Source: Sandaracinaceae bacterium | Lineage (GTDB): Bacteria; Myxococcota_A; Polyangia; Polyangiales; Houyiibacteriaceae | Assembly (NCBI GenBank): GCA_016706685.1 | Contig: JADJJE010000014.1 | Span: 282,405 to 346,404, forward strand | Direction: 5' to 3' | DNA: 64,000 nucleotides | Shown: positions 1 to 8,457 of the stretch, piece by piece | How the letters are laid out: each line of letters opens with the position of its first letter | Numbering within the stretch: the stretch's first letter is position 1 | Made by a program: the position numbers and the translations under genes | The notes under the pieces: model-generated | The model's input: the letters and a program-made list of their open reading frames with translations, nothing else | What the model was told of the DNA's origin: nothing | Databases searched by the model: none

Positions 1-1
1 C

Positions 2-1210
2 GCCGCCCCCGCAGACCCGCTGGCGCTGCCCGACGACCTGCCCAACGGCCTGATGCTGGGGTACAGCGACTTCGCCGAGGACGAGAACGGCAGCTACACG
101 GTGCCGCAGGCCGCGCGCCTCGAGATCCTCACGCGCCGCGGTGGCGAGTGGACCACCGAGGTGGTCACCGACGCGGACAGCAACGTCTTCCACAAGGCCA
201 TGCCGTTCACGCCGGCCGAGGGCGCGCCGGGCATCCTGACGGCCGCCGGCAGCGGCGCGTTCGTGCGCATCTGGCGACGCGGCGCGGAGGGCTTCACGGC
301 CGAGACGCTCTGGACCGAGGCCTTCGGCGGGCGCTTCGACCGCATGCGCGACATCGAGGTGGGTGACCTCTACGGTGACGGCCGCCCGGCCATCGCGGTG
401 GCGACCCACGACCAGGGCGTCTTCGCCGTGCTGCGCCAGGCCGTGGGCGGCGCGTGGACCGTGGACCGCATGGACGCGCACCCGAATACCTTCGTGCACG
501 AGGTGGAGATCGGCGACCTGAACGGCGACGGCAAGCTCGAGGTCTACAGCACGCCCAGCGAGCCCAACCGCCTGGACGGTGGCGCCCAGCACGGCGAGGT
601 GCTGCGCTATGTCCCGCAGGATGGTCGCGGCAGCCGCACGGTGGTCGCCGATCTTGGCCAGCGGCACGCCAAGGAGATCTGGGTGGGCGACGTGGACGGT
701 GACGGCCGCGACGAGCTGTACGTGGCGGTCGAGGCGCTCACCCGCATGGAGAACGATCGCCTGGTGACGGTGGAGCCCGTCGAGATCCGTCGCTACGAAG
801 CGGACACGCCGGCGAACGCGCGCGTGGTGGTGGCGACGTTCGAGGACATGCAGTGCCGCTTCCTCACGGTGGGCGACTTCGACGGCGACGGAAAGCGCGA
901 GATGGTGGCCGCGGCCATGCGCTCGGGCCTGTGGCTCTTGCGGCCGGGCAGCGACCCGCGCGGCGAGTGGTCGGTAGAGCGTATCGACGCGGAGTCCGGT
1001 GGCTTCGAGCACGCCTCGGTGGCGGCCGACCTCGACGGCGACGGCCGGCACGAGCTGTACGTGGCCTCCGACACACATGGGGAGCTGCGCCGCTACGTGT
1101 GGGTGAACGGGCGCCCGCGCCGCCAGATGATCCACAGCCGTGCCGAGCCGCGTCAGCGCATGACGTGGAACATCACGCCCGTGCCCGTGGCCTTGCTCGG
1201 CGCGCGCTGA
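2..1210 (+). CDS. FG-GAP/VCBS repeat protein, 5' truncated by the window edge
   Basis: The reading frame is open from base 2 to the stop at 1208-1210, so the start lies outside the window. An internal ATG at 53 is unlikely to be the true start, because the same frame encodes plausible protein upstream of it. The protein carries at least five Asp-rich loops of the type GD-x-x-GDG or GDFDGDG (for example DLNGDGK, DVDGDGRD, DFDGDGKRE, DLDGDGRHE), spaced about 50-60 residues apart. This is the calcium-binding signature of FG-GAP/VCBS blades, so the protein is a beta-propeller, probably extracellular or periplasmic. The ligand is unknown. It is followed 17 bp later by gloB on the same strand, with no evident functional link. 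Confidence 0.8.
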   Translation, partial: AAPADPLALPDDLPNGLMLGYSDFAEDENGSYTVPQAARLEILTRRGGEWTTEVVTDADSNVFHKAMPFTPAEGAPGILTAAGSGAFVRIWRRGAEGFTAETLWTEAFGGRFDRMRDIEVGDLYGDGRPAIAVATHDQGVFAVLRQAVGGAWTVDRMDAHPNTFVHEVEIGDLNGDGKLEVYSTPSEPNRLDGGAQHGEVLRYVPQDGRGSRTVVADLGQRHAKEIWVGDVDGDGRDELYVAVEALTRMENDRLVTVEPVEIRRYEADTPANARVVVATFEDMQCRFLTVGDFDGDGKREMVAAAMRSGLWLLRPGSDPRGEWSVERIDAESGGFEHASVAADLDGDGRHELYVASDTHGELRRYVWVNGRPRRQMIHSRAEPRQRMTWNITPVPVALLGAR

Positions 1211-1227
1211 GCGACTACCCCGAACGC

Positions 1228-2097
1228 ATGCCACACGTCGTCTCGGTGCCGCGCGCGCCCTTCCTCACCGCCGATGGCCTGCTCGAAGTGCACCAGGTCC
1301 CGGCGGCCCAGGACAACCTGATCTGGTTGCTGCGCGTGGTGGGCACCGACGAGGTGGCCGCGGTGGACGGGCCGGACGCTGGCGGTGTGCTCGACTACTG
1401 TGCGGCGCAGGGTCTGCGGCTCACCGCCATCCTCAACACGCACACGCACCCCGACCACATCGGCATCAACCGCGACCTGAAGAAGCGTGGGTTGCTCGAT
1501 GGGATGCGCGTGGTGGGCGCTGCGGCCACCCGCGACGTCATCCCCGGGCTGACGGAAGCCGTGGGCGAGGGCGACGTGGTCCGGCTGGGCGCGGCCGCGG
1601 GGCGCGTGCTGCTCACCGAGGGGCACATCAACGGGCACATCAGCTACGTGTTCTCGGACGCGCTCTTCTGCGGCGACACGCTCTTCGCAGGGGGCTGCGG
1701 CTACCTGTTCGACGGGCCCCCCAGCAAGATGCACGCGTCGCTCACGCGGCTCGCCCAACTACCGCCCGCCACGCGCGTGTGCTGCGCGCACGAGTACACC
1801 GAGGACAACCTGCGCTTCGCCTTCTCGGTGGAACCCGACAACGCGGCGCTGGCCGAGCGCATCCGCGCGGTGTGGGCCCTGCGTGCGCGTGGGGAGTGCT
1901 CGGTGCCGTCCACCATCGCGGACGAGCTGGCCACCAACCCCTTCTTGCGGCACGCGAGCCCCACGCTGCGGGCCAAGGTGGAGGCGGCGTCCGGCGAACC
2001 TCTGACAGAGGCTGCCGCGGACGTGTTCGCGGCCACGCGCGCTCTCAAGAACAAGGGCGCGTACAAGTCACGTGGCGACGAGGGCTTGCCGCTCTGA
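1228..2097 (+). CDS. gloB: Hydroxyacylglutathione hydrolase-like metallo-beta-lactamase (glyoxalase II)
   Basis: Predicted 289 aa, starting at the ATG at 1228. It has the metallo-beta-lactamase metal signature THTHPDH (residues 71-77), further His ligands in EGHINGHIS, an Asp in CGDTLFAGGCG and a His in CAHEYT. The C-terminal part with NPFLR and KNKGAYKSRGDE resembles the glyoxalase II C-terminal domain (HAGH_C). In this family the enzyme hydrolyses S-lactoylglutathione to lactate plus glutathione in the cytoplasm, using a dinuclear metal centre. All metal-ligand motifs appear intact. Longer in-frame sequence upstream of 1228 overlaps the preceding gene and has no support. Confidence 0.88.
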   Translation: MPHVVSVPRAPFLTADGLLEVHQVPAAQDNLIWLLRVVGTDEVAAVDGPDAGGVLDYCAAQGLRLTAILNTHTHPDHIGINRDLKKRGLLDGMRVVGAAATRDVIPGLTEAVGEGDVVRLGAAAGRVLLTEGHINGHISYVFSDALFCGDTLFAGGCGYLFDGPPSKMHASLTRLAQLPPATRVCCAHEYTEDNLRFAFSVEPDNAALAERIRAVWALRARGECSVPSTIADELATNPFLRHASPTLRAKVEAASGEPLTEAAADVFAATRALKNKGAYKSRGDEGLPL

Positions 2098-2149
2098 GCG
2101 GCAGGCGGACTCGCCGCGCGGGCCTCGGGGGCTTCGGCGCTTCCGCGGT

Positions 2150-2189
2150 GGGGGCCCTTGGTGCCTTTCAGCAAAGCAAGTCAGCCCCC
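2150..2189. terminator. Weak candidate bidirectional hairpin between convergent genes
   Basis: GGGGGC at 2150-2155 can pair with GCCCCC at 2184-2189 across a 28-nt loop. It lies in the 117-bp gap between gloB (+) and the triple-DsbA gene (-), where a terminator is expected. There is no T-tract on either side and the loop is large, so the call rests mainly on position. Confidence 0.25.
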
Positions 2190-2214
2190 TGGCGAGATGT
2201 GTCGATCTGCAGCC

Positions 2215-4320
2215 TCACGGCGGGGGGAGCATCACCGGCGCCGTGGCGCCGCCCCGGATGATCTGCTCGTAGACCCGAGCGCGAGGGGTGCCGCGCCGGA
2301 CCAGCTGCCGTGCGGCCGCCAGCTCCGTGTCCACGCGCGCCTGGAATGCCTGCAGCGGCTGGGCTCCGCGCAGCAGCTTGCCGTTCACGAACACGCTGGG
2401 GGTGCCCGTGGCGCCCAGCTGCGCGGCGAGCGCGCGGTCCGCGTCGATGGCGGCGGCGTGCACGTGGCCGTCGAGCGCCTGAGCGAAGCGCGGCATGTCG
2501 AGCCCGATCTGCCGCGCGTAGCTCTCGAGGTCGGCCCGCTCGAGCGCGCGCTGGTTCGCGAAGAGCAGGTCGTGGTAGCGCCAGAAGGCGCTGTCCCCAC
2601 CTTGAGCGGAGGCCTCGAGCGCGGCCTCGGCGGCCAGCAGCGCGTGGTTGTGGAACGAGAGTGGGTTGTTGCGGAACACCAGCCGCACGTCAGACCCGTA
2701 TTGCTGAAGGATGGCGTCGAGGGTGGGCGCGACGCGCGAGCAGAACGGGCACTCGAAGTCCGTGAAGAGCACCAGCGTGACCAGCGCGTTGGCGGGGCCG
2801 CGCGAAGGCTGCGCACGGGTGACGGGCACGTGGTAGACCGCCTCGGGGTCCAGGGTCGGGCGACCTGCTGCCGCTGTGCCCGTGCCCGCGCTAGGCGGCT
2901 GGGGCGGTGGCGTGGTCAGCCCGTTGCGGATCGAGCGTGCGTAGACCTGGCGGCGCGGCGTGCCGCTGCTCACCAGGGCCTGCGCTTCGGCCAGCGCGCG
3001 GTCCACGGCTTCCACGAAGCGCGCCTCGGGCTGCGCCCCCGTCAGCTGCCGCCCGTTGATGAAGAACGTGGGGGTGCCCGACGCGCCCAGCGCTCGCGCG
3101 GCGTCCATGTCGGCTTCCACCCGCGCGCGGTGCGTCTGCTGGTCTAGCGCGGCGCTGAAGCGGCGCATGTCGAGGCCCACCTGCTGCGCGTAGCGCTCGA
3201 GGTCGGCGCGCGAGAGGGCCCGCGGGTTGGCGAAGAGCAGGTCGTGCATGGCCCAGAAGCCAGGGCTGCCGCGCTGCACGAACGCTTCGACGGCGGCCTG
3301 CGCGGCGGGCATCGCGTCTTGATGAAAGGGCAGCGGGTTGTGCCGGAAGACCAGGCGCAGGTCGCGCCCGTAGCGCTGCTCGAGTGACGCCAGCGTGGGG
3401 ACCACCCGGGCGCAGAAGGGGCACTGGAAGTCGCTGAAGACCACCACGGTGACCAGCGCGTCGGCCGCCCCGCGCACCGGCTGGTTCGGGTCCAACGGGA
3501 CCCGAAAGACTGGCGCGTCCGCCGGCGTAGCGGCGACCGCTCCATTCGCAGCGCTCGGGGCTCCCGGCGCGGCACGCGGCGTGGCCATGGCCAGCCCGTA
3601 GATGTCTTGGCGGCTCGCGCCGAGCGCCATCGCCCGCGTGGCCAGCGCGAGCTCGGCGTCCATGACGGCGCGGAACGCCTCGAGCGGCTGGGCACCCGTG
3701 ATCTGCACACCGTTGACGAAGAAGTTCGGCGACGCGCGGGCCCCGAGGTACTCGGCGTCCGCCTCGTCGACGGCGATCACGGCGTCGTGCCGACCATCCC
3801 CGAGCGCACGCCGAAAGCGCTGCTCGTCGAGCCCGAGCTCACGCGCGTAGGTGACCAGCGACTCGACGTCGAGCGCGCTCTGCGAGGCCAGCAGCTTGTC
3901 GTGCATGGCCCAGAACCACGTGGCTCCGCCCTGCTCGAGCGCCTCCTGAGCGGCGCGCGCGGCGTTGCGCGAGTGGGCGTGGAAGTCGAGCGGGCGGTGG
4001 CGGAAGACGATGCGCAGGTCCGCGCCGTATGCGTCACGGAGCAGCTGCAGGGTGGGCTGCACGCGCGCCGTGAACGGGTCTTGGAACTCCGCGAAGAGCA
4101 CCATGGTGAGCGGCGCGTCCACCGGGCCTTGAGCCGCCGCGGAAGAAGCATCCACGCGGACACGGCGGGTGGTGGACTCGGCGTAGACCGACGCGGGCGT
4201 CTCGCGCGGTGGCAACCGTCGAGCGTCTGCGCTGGGCCCCGCTGGTGCCATGGCCGCCATGGCTCCCACGAGGAGCAAGAGCGCGCGGCTCCCGCTGCGG
4301 CGCGCGGGGGCGGACGTCAT
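2215..4320 (-). CDS. Triple DsbA/thioredoxin-fold protein with one degenerate active site
   Basis: Predicted 701 aa with an N-terminal hydrophobic segment (about residues 12-30), so it is probably exported. Three homologous thioredoxin_4/DSBA-like modules lie at about 55-235, 275-465 and 495-690. Modules 2 and 3 keep the CPFC redox centre (C300/C303 and C524/C527) and the cis-proline TPTFFING or TPSVFVNG loop. Module 1 has DPFT where CPFC should be (residues 81-84), although its SPNFFVNG loop survives. A role in periplasmic disulfide chemistry is likely for modules 2 and 3, while module 1 may be structural or bind substrate. Its ATG overlaps the hemB stop by 4 bp (ATGA), suggesting translational coupling in the SDR-hemB-DsbA operon. 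Confidence 0.85.
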   Translation of the reverse strand: MTSAPARRSGSRALLLLVGAMAAMAPAGPSADARRLPPRETPASVYAESTTRRVRVDASSAAAQGPVDAPLTMVLFAEFQDPFTARVQPTLQLLRDAYGADLRIVFRHRPLDFHAHSRNAARAAQEALEQGGATWFWAMHDKLLASQSALDVESLVTYARELGLDEQRFRRALGDGRHDAVIAVDEADAEYLGARASPNFFVNGVQITGAQPLEAFRAVMDAELALATRAMALGASRQDIYGLAMATPRAAPGAPSAANGAVAATPADAPVFRVPLDPNQPVRGAADALVTVVVFSDFQCPFCARVVPTLASLEQRYGRDLRLVFRHNPLPFHQDAMPAAQAAVEAFVQRGSPGFWAMHDLLFANPRALSRADLERYAQQVGLDMRRFSAALDQQTHRARVEADMDAARALGASGTPTFFINGRQLTGAQPEARFVEAVDRALAEAQALVSSGTPRRQVYARSIRNGLTTPPPQPPSAGTGTAAAGRPTLDPEAVYHVPVTRAQPSRGPANALVTLVLFTDFECPFCSRVAPTLDAILQQYGSDVRLVFRNNPLSFHNHALLAAEAALEASAQGGDSAFWRYHDLLFANQRALERADLESYARQIGLDMPRFAQALDGHVHAAAIDADRALAAQLGATGTPSVFVNGKLLRGAQPLQAFQARVDTELAAARQLVRRGTPRARVYEQIIRGGATAPVMLPPP

Positions 4321-5312
4321 CCGCGCAGGCTCCGCGCCACCGTCTTGGCCGCGTAGGTCAGGATACCGTCGGCGCCCGCGCGCTTGAACGACAGCAGGCT
4401 CTCCAGCATCACGCGCTCCTGGTCCAGGAATCCGAGCTGACCAGCGGCTGCGAGCATGGCGTACTCGCCGCTCACTTGGTACGCGTACGTGGGCACGCCG
4501 AAGCGGTCTTTCACGCGCCGCACGATGTCCAGATACGGCATCCCGGGCTTCACCATCACCATGTCCGCGCCCTCCTCGAGGTCCATGGCCACCTCGCGCA
4601 GGGCCTCGTCGCTGTTCGCGGGGTCCATCTGGTAGGTGCGCTTGTCGCCGCCGCCCAGGTTCTTGGCCGAGCCCACCGCGTCGCGGAACGGACCGTAGAA
4701 CGCGCTCGCGTACTTGGCCGCGTAGCTCAGGATCAGCGCGTCGTGAAAGCCCTCCGCTTCCAGCGCGCTTCGAATCGCTCCGATGCGCCCGTCCTGCATG
4801 TCGGAGGGCGCCAGCACGTCGCAGCCGGCGGCCGCCTGCACCAGCGCCTGCTGGCAGAGCGCGGTCACGGTGAGGTCGTTCACCACGTAGCCGTCGCGCA
4901 CGATGCCGTCCTGGCCGTGCGTGGTGAACGGGTCGAGGGCCACGTCGCAGATCACGCCCAGCTCCGGGCAAGCCTGCTTCACGGCGCGCACGGCGCGACA
5001 CACCAGGTTCTCGGGGTCGTGCGCGTGCTCGCCGTCGGGCGTCTTCAGCGCCGCGTCGATCACCGGGAAGATGGCGATGGCGGGGATGCCCAGCGCCACC
5101 GCCTCGCGCGCCTCCACCACCAGCTCGTCGATGGACAGCCGCTCCACACCCGGCATGGACGCGATGGCCACGCGCGCGGGCCCCGTGCCCGGGGCGTGCA
5201 CGAAGAGCGGCCAGATCAGGTCGGCCACGGTGAGCGTGTTCTCACGCACCAGGCGGCGCGTCCACTCGTGCCGGCGCGTGCGGCGCAGGCGGGTGTCCGG
5301 GTACTGCGGCAT
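4317..5312 (-). CDS. hemB: Delta-aminolevulinic acid dehydratase (porphobilinogen synthase)
   Basis: Predicted 331 aa, the usual length for HemB, which condenses two 5-aminolevulinate molecules to porphobilinogen in tetrapyrrole synthesis. The Schiff-base lysine motif VMVKPGMPYLD and the second active-site lysine region SYAAKYASAFYGPFRDA are intact. The metal region reads CDVALDPFTTHGQDG: it carries Ala and Asp where zinc-type enzymes carry the catalytic cysteines, so this looks like the cysteine-poor, magnesium-responsive subclass. It starts 2 nt after the stop of the upstream SDR gene and overlaps the downstream DsbA-like gene by 4 bp, so the three are probably cotranscribed. Confidence 0.95.
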   Translation of the reverse strand: MPQYPDTRLRRTRRHEWTRRLVRENTLTVADLIWPLFVHAPGTGPARVAIASMPGVERLSIDELVVEAREAVALGIPAIAIFPVIDAALKTPDGEHAHDPENLVCRAVRAVKQACPELGVICDVALDPFTTHGQDGIVRDGYVVNDLTVTALCQQALVQAAAGCDVLAPSDMQDGRIGAIRSALEAEGFHDALILSYAAKYASAFYGPFRDAVGSAKNLGGGDKRTYQMDPANSDEALREVAMDLEEGADMVMVKPGMPYLDIVRRVKDRFGVPTYAYQVSGEYAMLAAAGQLGFLDQERVMLESLLSFKRAGADGILTYAAKTVARSLRG

Positions 5313-5314
5313 GC

Positions 5315-6115
5315 TCAGCTCTTCCCCGCCATGTGCAGGATGCGGTCCAGCACCCCTGGCACCAGCTGGTTCAAGCGGCGCGTGGCGCGGCTGCCGAGGT
5401 CCACCAGCAGCACGTCGTCGCGGCCGTCGAGGCCGGCGAGCGCGCTGTCCACGATCTCCTCCGCCGAGAACATGCGCGACAGCTTGTACACCGGCGGCAC
5501 GCTCGCGAGGTTGCGCACCATGGGCGTGTCCCCTGGCGGCGGGCACAGCACGCGCACGCTGATGGGGCGATCGCGCAGCTCGACACGCAGCGCCTCTGCG
5601 AAGCCCACCACGGCGAACTTGCTGGCGCAGTAGCCCGCCAGCTGCGGAAACCCGCGCAGGCCCGACACGCTGGCCACCAGCAGCAGCGTGGACTTGCCGC
5701 CACGCGCAGCGGCCTCCTCGAGGTGTGGCAGCAGCGCCTGGGTCACGTACACGCTGCCCAGGTAGTTGATGTCCATCATCAGCTTGTAGTCGGCGGGCGA
5801 CACGTCCTCGGCCTTGCCCACGCGCAGCACTCCGGCGCAGTTCGCCACGTGCCCGAGCGGACCCACCGCCTCCCGCGCCCGAGCCGCCGCGGCCGCCAAG
5901 CCCGCCGCGTCGCGCACGTCGACCACGTCCGTGTGCACGTCGCCGCCCAGCTCCGCCGCCGCACGATCGAGCGCCGTCCGGTCCAGGTCCCAGAGCACCA
6001 GGCGCTCCCCCCGCTCCGCCAGCCGCCGCGCGAACTCGCGACCAAACCCACTGGCCCCGCCAGTGATCACCCACGCACCTGCGCTCCGAGCCGACTTGCT
6101 TGCTGTCGATGCCAT
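5315..6115 (-). CDS. Short-chain dehydrogenase/reductase
   Basis: Predicted 266 aa from the ATG at 6115; another in-frame ATG at 6124 would add three residues, and neither has a clear Shine-Dalgarno. Classical SDR features are present: the nucleotide-binding TGGASGFG near the N-terminus, a NCAG-type motif, the catalytic Ser in VASVSG and the Tyr-Lys pair in GYCASK. An NAD(P)-dependent alcohol/ketone oxidoreductase is expected, but the substrate cannot be told. It is the first gene of the SDR-hemB-DsbA operon, with 2 nt to hemB. Upstream lies the unusual inverted hexamer repeat region rather than an ordinary promoter region. Confidence 0.88.
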   Translation of the reverse strand: MASTASKSARSAGAWVITGGASGFGREFARRLAERGERLVLWDLDRTALDRAAAELGGDVHTDVVDVRDAAGLAAAAARAREAVGPLGHVANCAGVLRVGKAEDVSPADYKLMMDINYLGSVYVTQALLPHLEEAAARGGKSTLLLVASVSGLRGFPQLAGYCASKFAVVGFAEALRVELRDRPISVRVLCPPPGDTPMVRNLASVPPVYKLSRMFSAEEIVDSALAGLDGRDDVLLVDLGSRATRRLNQLVPGVLDRILHMAGKS

Positions 6116-6135
6116 GCGGCGCATGGTAGCAGACC

Positions 6136-6520
6136 GAGGCGGGAGTCCGGGGCCGGAGACCGAGGCGGAGTCCGAGACGGAGTCCGAGACCGAGACGGAG
6201 TCCGAGACGGAGACCCGAGACGGAGACCGAGACGGAGTCCGAGACGGAGACGGAGACCGAGACGGAGTCCGAGACCGCGTCGGTGAGCGTCCCCAGGAGC
6301 GCGGATGACTCGAGCTCGGCCCTGCGCACCCTGCGACCTTCCCGATTGTCTTATACCGGATCGAAGGACTCGGCCTCGGCCTCGGACTCCGTCTCGGCCT
6401 CGGTCTCGGCCTCGGCCTCGGTCTCGGCCTCGGTCTCGGCCTCGGTCTCGGCCTCGGCCTCGGACTCGGTCTCCGTCTCGGCCTCGGTCTCCGTCTCGGC
6501 CTCGGACTCCGGCCTCGCCT
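6136..6520. repeat. Long inverted repeat made of degenerate GAGNCC-type hexamers
   Basis: This 395-bp gap between purT and the SDR gene (both on the minus strand) is almost entirely low-complexity. The left arm (about 6136-6283) on the plus strand is purine-rich, built from GAGACG, GAGACC, GAGTCC and GAGGCG units. The right arm (about 6363-6520) is the complementary pyrimidine-rich series of CTCGGC, CTCGGT, CTCCGT and CTCGGA units. The arms can therefore pair over about 140 bp, with imperfections, around a 79-nt ordinary-sequence centre. The right arm begins directly at the purT stop codon. No credible gene lies in the region; the Ser/Val/Ala- or Arg-rich readings are products of the hexamers. 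Confidence 0.85.
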
Positions 6521-7722
6521 TACTCCAGCACGACGCGCACCCCTGCCGCCACGGCGGTGGCTTTCGCGCGGGCCTCCTCCAGCGTGGCGCCGCGGGCCAG
6601 CGCCACGCCCAGTCGTCGGTGGCCGTGGATCTCGGGCTTGCCGAACAGGCGCAGCGCGGTGTCCGGCGCGCTCAGCGGGGCGGGGTCGATCTGGAAGGCG
6701 GGCGCGTTGCTGTCGCCATCTCCCAGGATCACGTGGCTGGCGGAGGGGCCGTGCTGGCGCAGGTTGGGGATGGGCAGGCCCACGATGGCGCGCACGTGCA
6801 GAGCGAACTCGCTGAGGTCTTGGGAGATCATGGTCACCATGCCGGTGTCGTGCGGACGCGGCGAGACCTCGCTGAACCAGACCTGGTCTCCGCGCACGAA
6901 GAACTCCACGCCGAAGAGGCCGCGCCCTCCGAGGGAGTCGGTCACCGCGCGGGCCATGCGCTCGGCCTCGGCTTCCGCGGCTGGGCTCATGGGCTGGGGC
7001 TGCCAGCTCTCGTGGTAGTCGCCCTTCACCTGCCGGTGCCCGATGGGCGCGCAGAAGCTGGTGCCGCCCACGTGGCGGACCGTCAGCAGCGTGATCTCGT
7101 AGTCGAAGTCCACGAACCCCTCCACGATCACGCGCCCTCCGCCGCCTCGTGCGCCCTCTTGGGAGTAACGCCACGCCGCACGCAGCTCTTCCTCGCTGGC
7201 GTCGGCGCGCAGCGAACTCTGGCCCATGCCCGACGAGCTCATCACCGGCTTCACCACGGCCGGGAGCCCAATGGCCCGCACGGCTGAAAGGTACTCGGCC
7301 TCGGTCTCGGCGAAGCGATACGGCGAGGTCAGCAACCCCAGCTCTTCGGCGGCCAGCCGGCGGATGCCCTCACGGTTCATGGTGAGGCGTGCGGCCCGCG
7401 CAGTGGGGATCACGCGCACCCCCTCGGCCTCGAGCGCCACCAGCGTGTCCGTGGCGATGGCCTCGATCTCGGGCACCACGAAGTCCGGCTTCTCGGCCTC
7501 GATCACCGCCCGCAGGCGCTCCGCGTCCAGCATGGGGAACACGTGGCGCGCGTGCGCCACCTGCATGGCGGGCGCGTTGTCGTAGCGGTCACAGGCCACC
7601 ACGTAGATCCCCAGGCGCTGCGCCTCGAGGGCCACTTCTTTGCCCAGCTCGCCGCTGCCCAGCAGCAGCAGCTTGGTCTGAGTTCGGGTGGTGGCGGTTC
7701 CGAGGCGCAGGCGGTCGGTCAT
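6520..7722 (-). CDS. purT: Phosphoribosylglycinamide formyltransferase 2 (formate-dependent)
   Basis: Predicted 400 aa, matching the usual PurT length. PurT is an ATP-grasp enzyme that makes formyl-GAR from GAR, formate and ATP in purine synthesis. The N-terminal preATP-grasp domain has LLLGSGELGKEV and the ACDRYDNAPAMQVAH region. ATP-grasp signatures follow: VVKPVMSSSGMGQS, GHRQVKGDYHESWQP, and the metal-binding GVEFFV with EVSPRPHDTGMVT. The C-terminal RLFGKPEIHGHRRLGVALARG is also typical. The TAA stop abuts the inverted hexamer repeat. The gene lies 59 bp downstream of the sigma-factor gene on the same strand. Confidence 0.95.
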   Translation of the reverse strand: MTDRLRLGTATTRTQTKLLLLGSGELGKEVALEAQRLGIYVVACDRYDNAPAMQVAHARHVFPMLDAERLRAVIEAEKPDFVVPEIEAIATDTLVALEAEGVRVIPTARAARLTMNREGIRRLAAEELGLLTSPYRFAETEAEYLSAVRAIGLPAVVKPVMSSSGMGQSSLRADASEEELRAAWRYSQEGARGGGGRVIVEGFVDFDYEITLLTVRHVGGTSFCAPIGHRQVKGDYHESWQPQPMSPAAEAEAERMARAVTDSLGGRGLFGVEFFVRGDQVWFSEVSPRPHDTGMVTMISQDLSEFALHVRAIVGLPIPNLRQHGPSASHVILGDGDSNAPAFQIDPAPLSAPDTALRLFGKPEIHGHRRLGVALARGATLEEARAKATAVAAGVRVVLE

Positions 7723-7781
7723 GCCAGCCCTCTAGCAGATCCCGCGCGCGGGCCTCCATCCAAATCGGCCCGCGCGAGGCG

Positions 7782-8300
7782 TCACGCGGCGCGCGCGTAG
7801 TCGGCGGCTTCGAGAGCGCCACGCAGCTGCGCGCGGCCGCGGTGCAAGAGCACGCGCAGGTGGTTGCGGGTCACGCCCAGCTCTTCGGCTGCGTCGTCTC
7901 GGTCGACGCCTTCCACGTCCACCAGCGTGACGGCGTCGCGCTCGCGTCCGTGCAGCGAGTCCAGCTCACGCGCCACCACGGTCAGCGCCGCGGCGTCGTC
8001 CATGCGACCCACCACGTCCACCGCCTCGATCTCGCCGTGGGCCTCCTCGACGAAGGCCACCTGCGGCCGAGCACGCCGGTATTGGTCCACGATCTTCCGG
8101 CGCAGGATGCTGATGATCCAGGTGCGCAGCGAGGAGCGCCCCGCGAAGCGCGGGAGCGAGACCATGGCGGCGAGCCAGGTCTCCTGCACCAGGTCACGCG
8201 CCAGCTCTTCGTTGCTGATGCGCTTGCGGGCGTAGCCCAGGAGGATGGGCTCCAGCTCTCGGATCGTGTCGGCGGTGATGATGGCAGGCGTGGTGTTCAT
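7782..8300 (-). CDS. ECF-type RNA polymerase sigma factor
   Basis: Predicted 172 aa from the ATG at 8300. A TTG 33 bp upstream is in frame but falls inside the predicted -10 element, so it is unlikely. Region 2 is seen in LARDLVQETWLAAM and SLRTWIISILRRKIVDQYRR. Region 4, with a helix-turn-helix, is seen in ERDAVTLVDVEGVDRDDAAEELGVTRNHLRVLLHRGR. This two-domain layout without region 3 defines ECF sigma factors, which redirect RNA polymerase to stress or envelope regulons. No anti-sigma gene is adjacent: a MarR regulator lies upstream and purT downstream. The regulon is unknown. Confidence 0.88.
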   Translation of the reverse strand: MNTTPAIITADTIRELEPILLGYARKRISNEELARDLVQETWLAAMVSLPRFAGRSSLRTWIISILRRKIVDQYRRARPQVAFVEEAHGEIEAVDVVGRMDDAAALTVVARELDSLHGRERDAVTLVDVEGVDRDDAAEELGVTRNHLRVLLHRGRAQLRGALEAADYARAA

Positions 8301-8333
8301 GGTGGCTGTCCCGATCTCTGTTTGAACAACCAA

Positions 8334-8362
8334 TATCTACGTCAGGACAATGGTCGTGTCAA
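8334..8362 (-). promoter_or_regulatory. Predicted sigma70-type promoter of the ECF sigma gene
   Basis: On the minus strand TTGACA (8362-8357) is followed by a 17-bp spacer and TAGATA (8339-8334). This places the expected start of transcription about 25 nt upstream of the ATG at 8300. The -35 matches consensus exactly and the -10 only partly. The surrounding stretch is notably AT-richer than the rest of the window. Confidence 0.55.
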
Positions 8363-8457
8363 CAAGTATTGTGGTGACAGACGAGTTTCTGCCGCCACGG
8401 GGGGACCCGCTTCGCTCTAGAACACCCCTCTTTGCCGGGTATTTCCCCGGCTCGGCC

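Noticed and set aside
2150..2189. Fifth copy of the structured repeat
   Set aside because: A short stretch resembles the CTGAAAG-GGCAC core, but the outer arms, GATCGATC end and GGTACC block are missing; kept only as a weak terminator candidate.
6136..6520. CRISPR array
   Set aside because: The units are contiguous degenerate hexamers with no unique spacers.
6283..7287. Ser/Val/Ala-repeat protein on the plus strand
   Set aside because: The repeat part is a translation of the hexamer tract and the remainder is antisense to purT; no start site or domain supports it.
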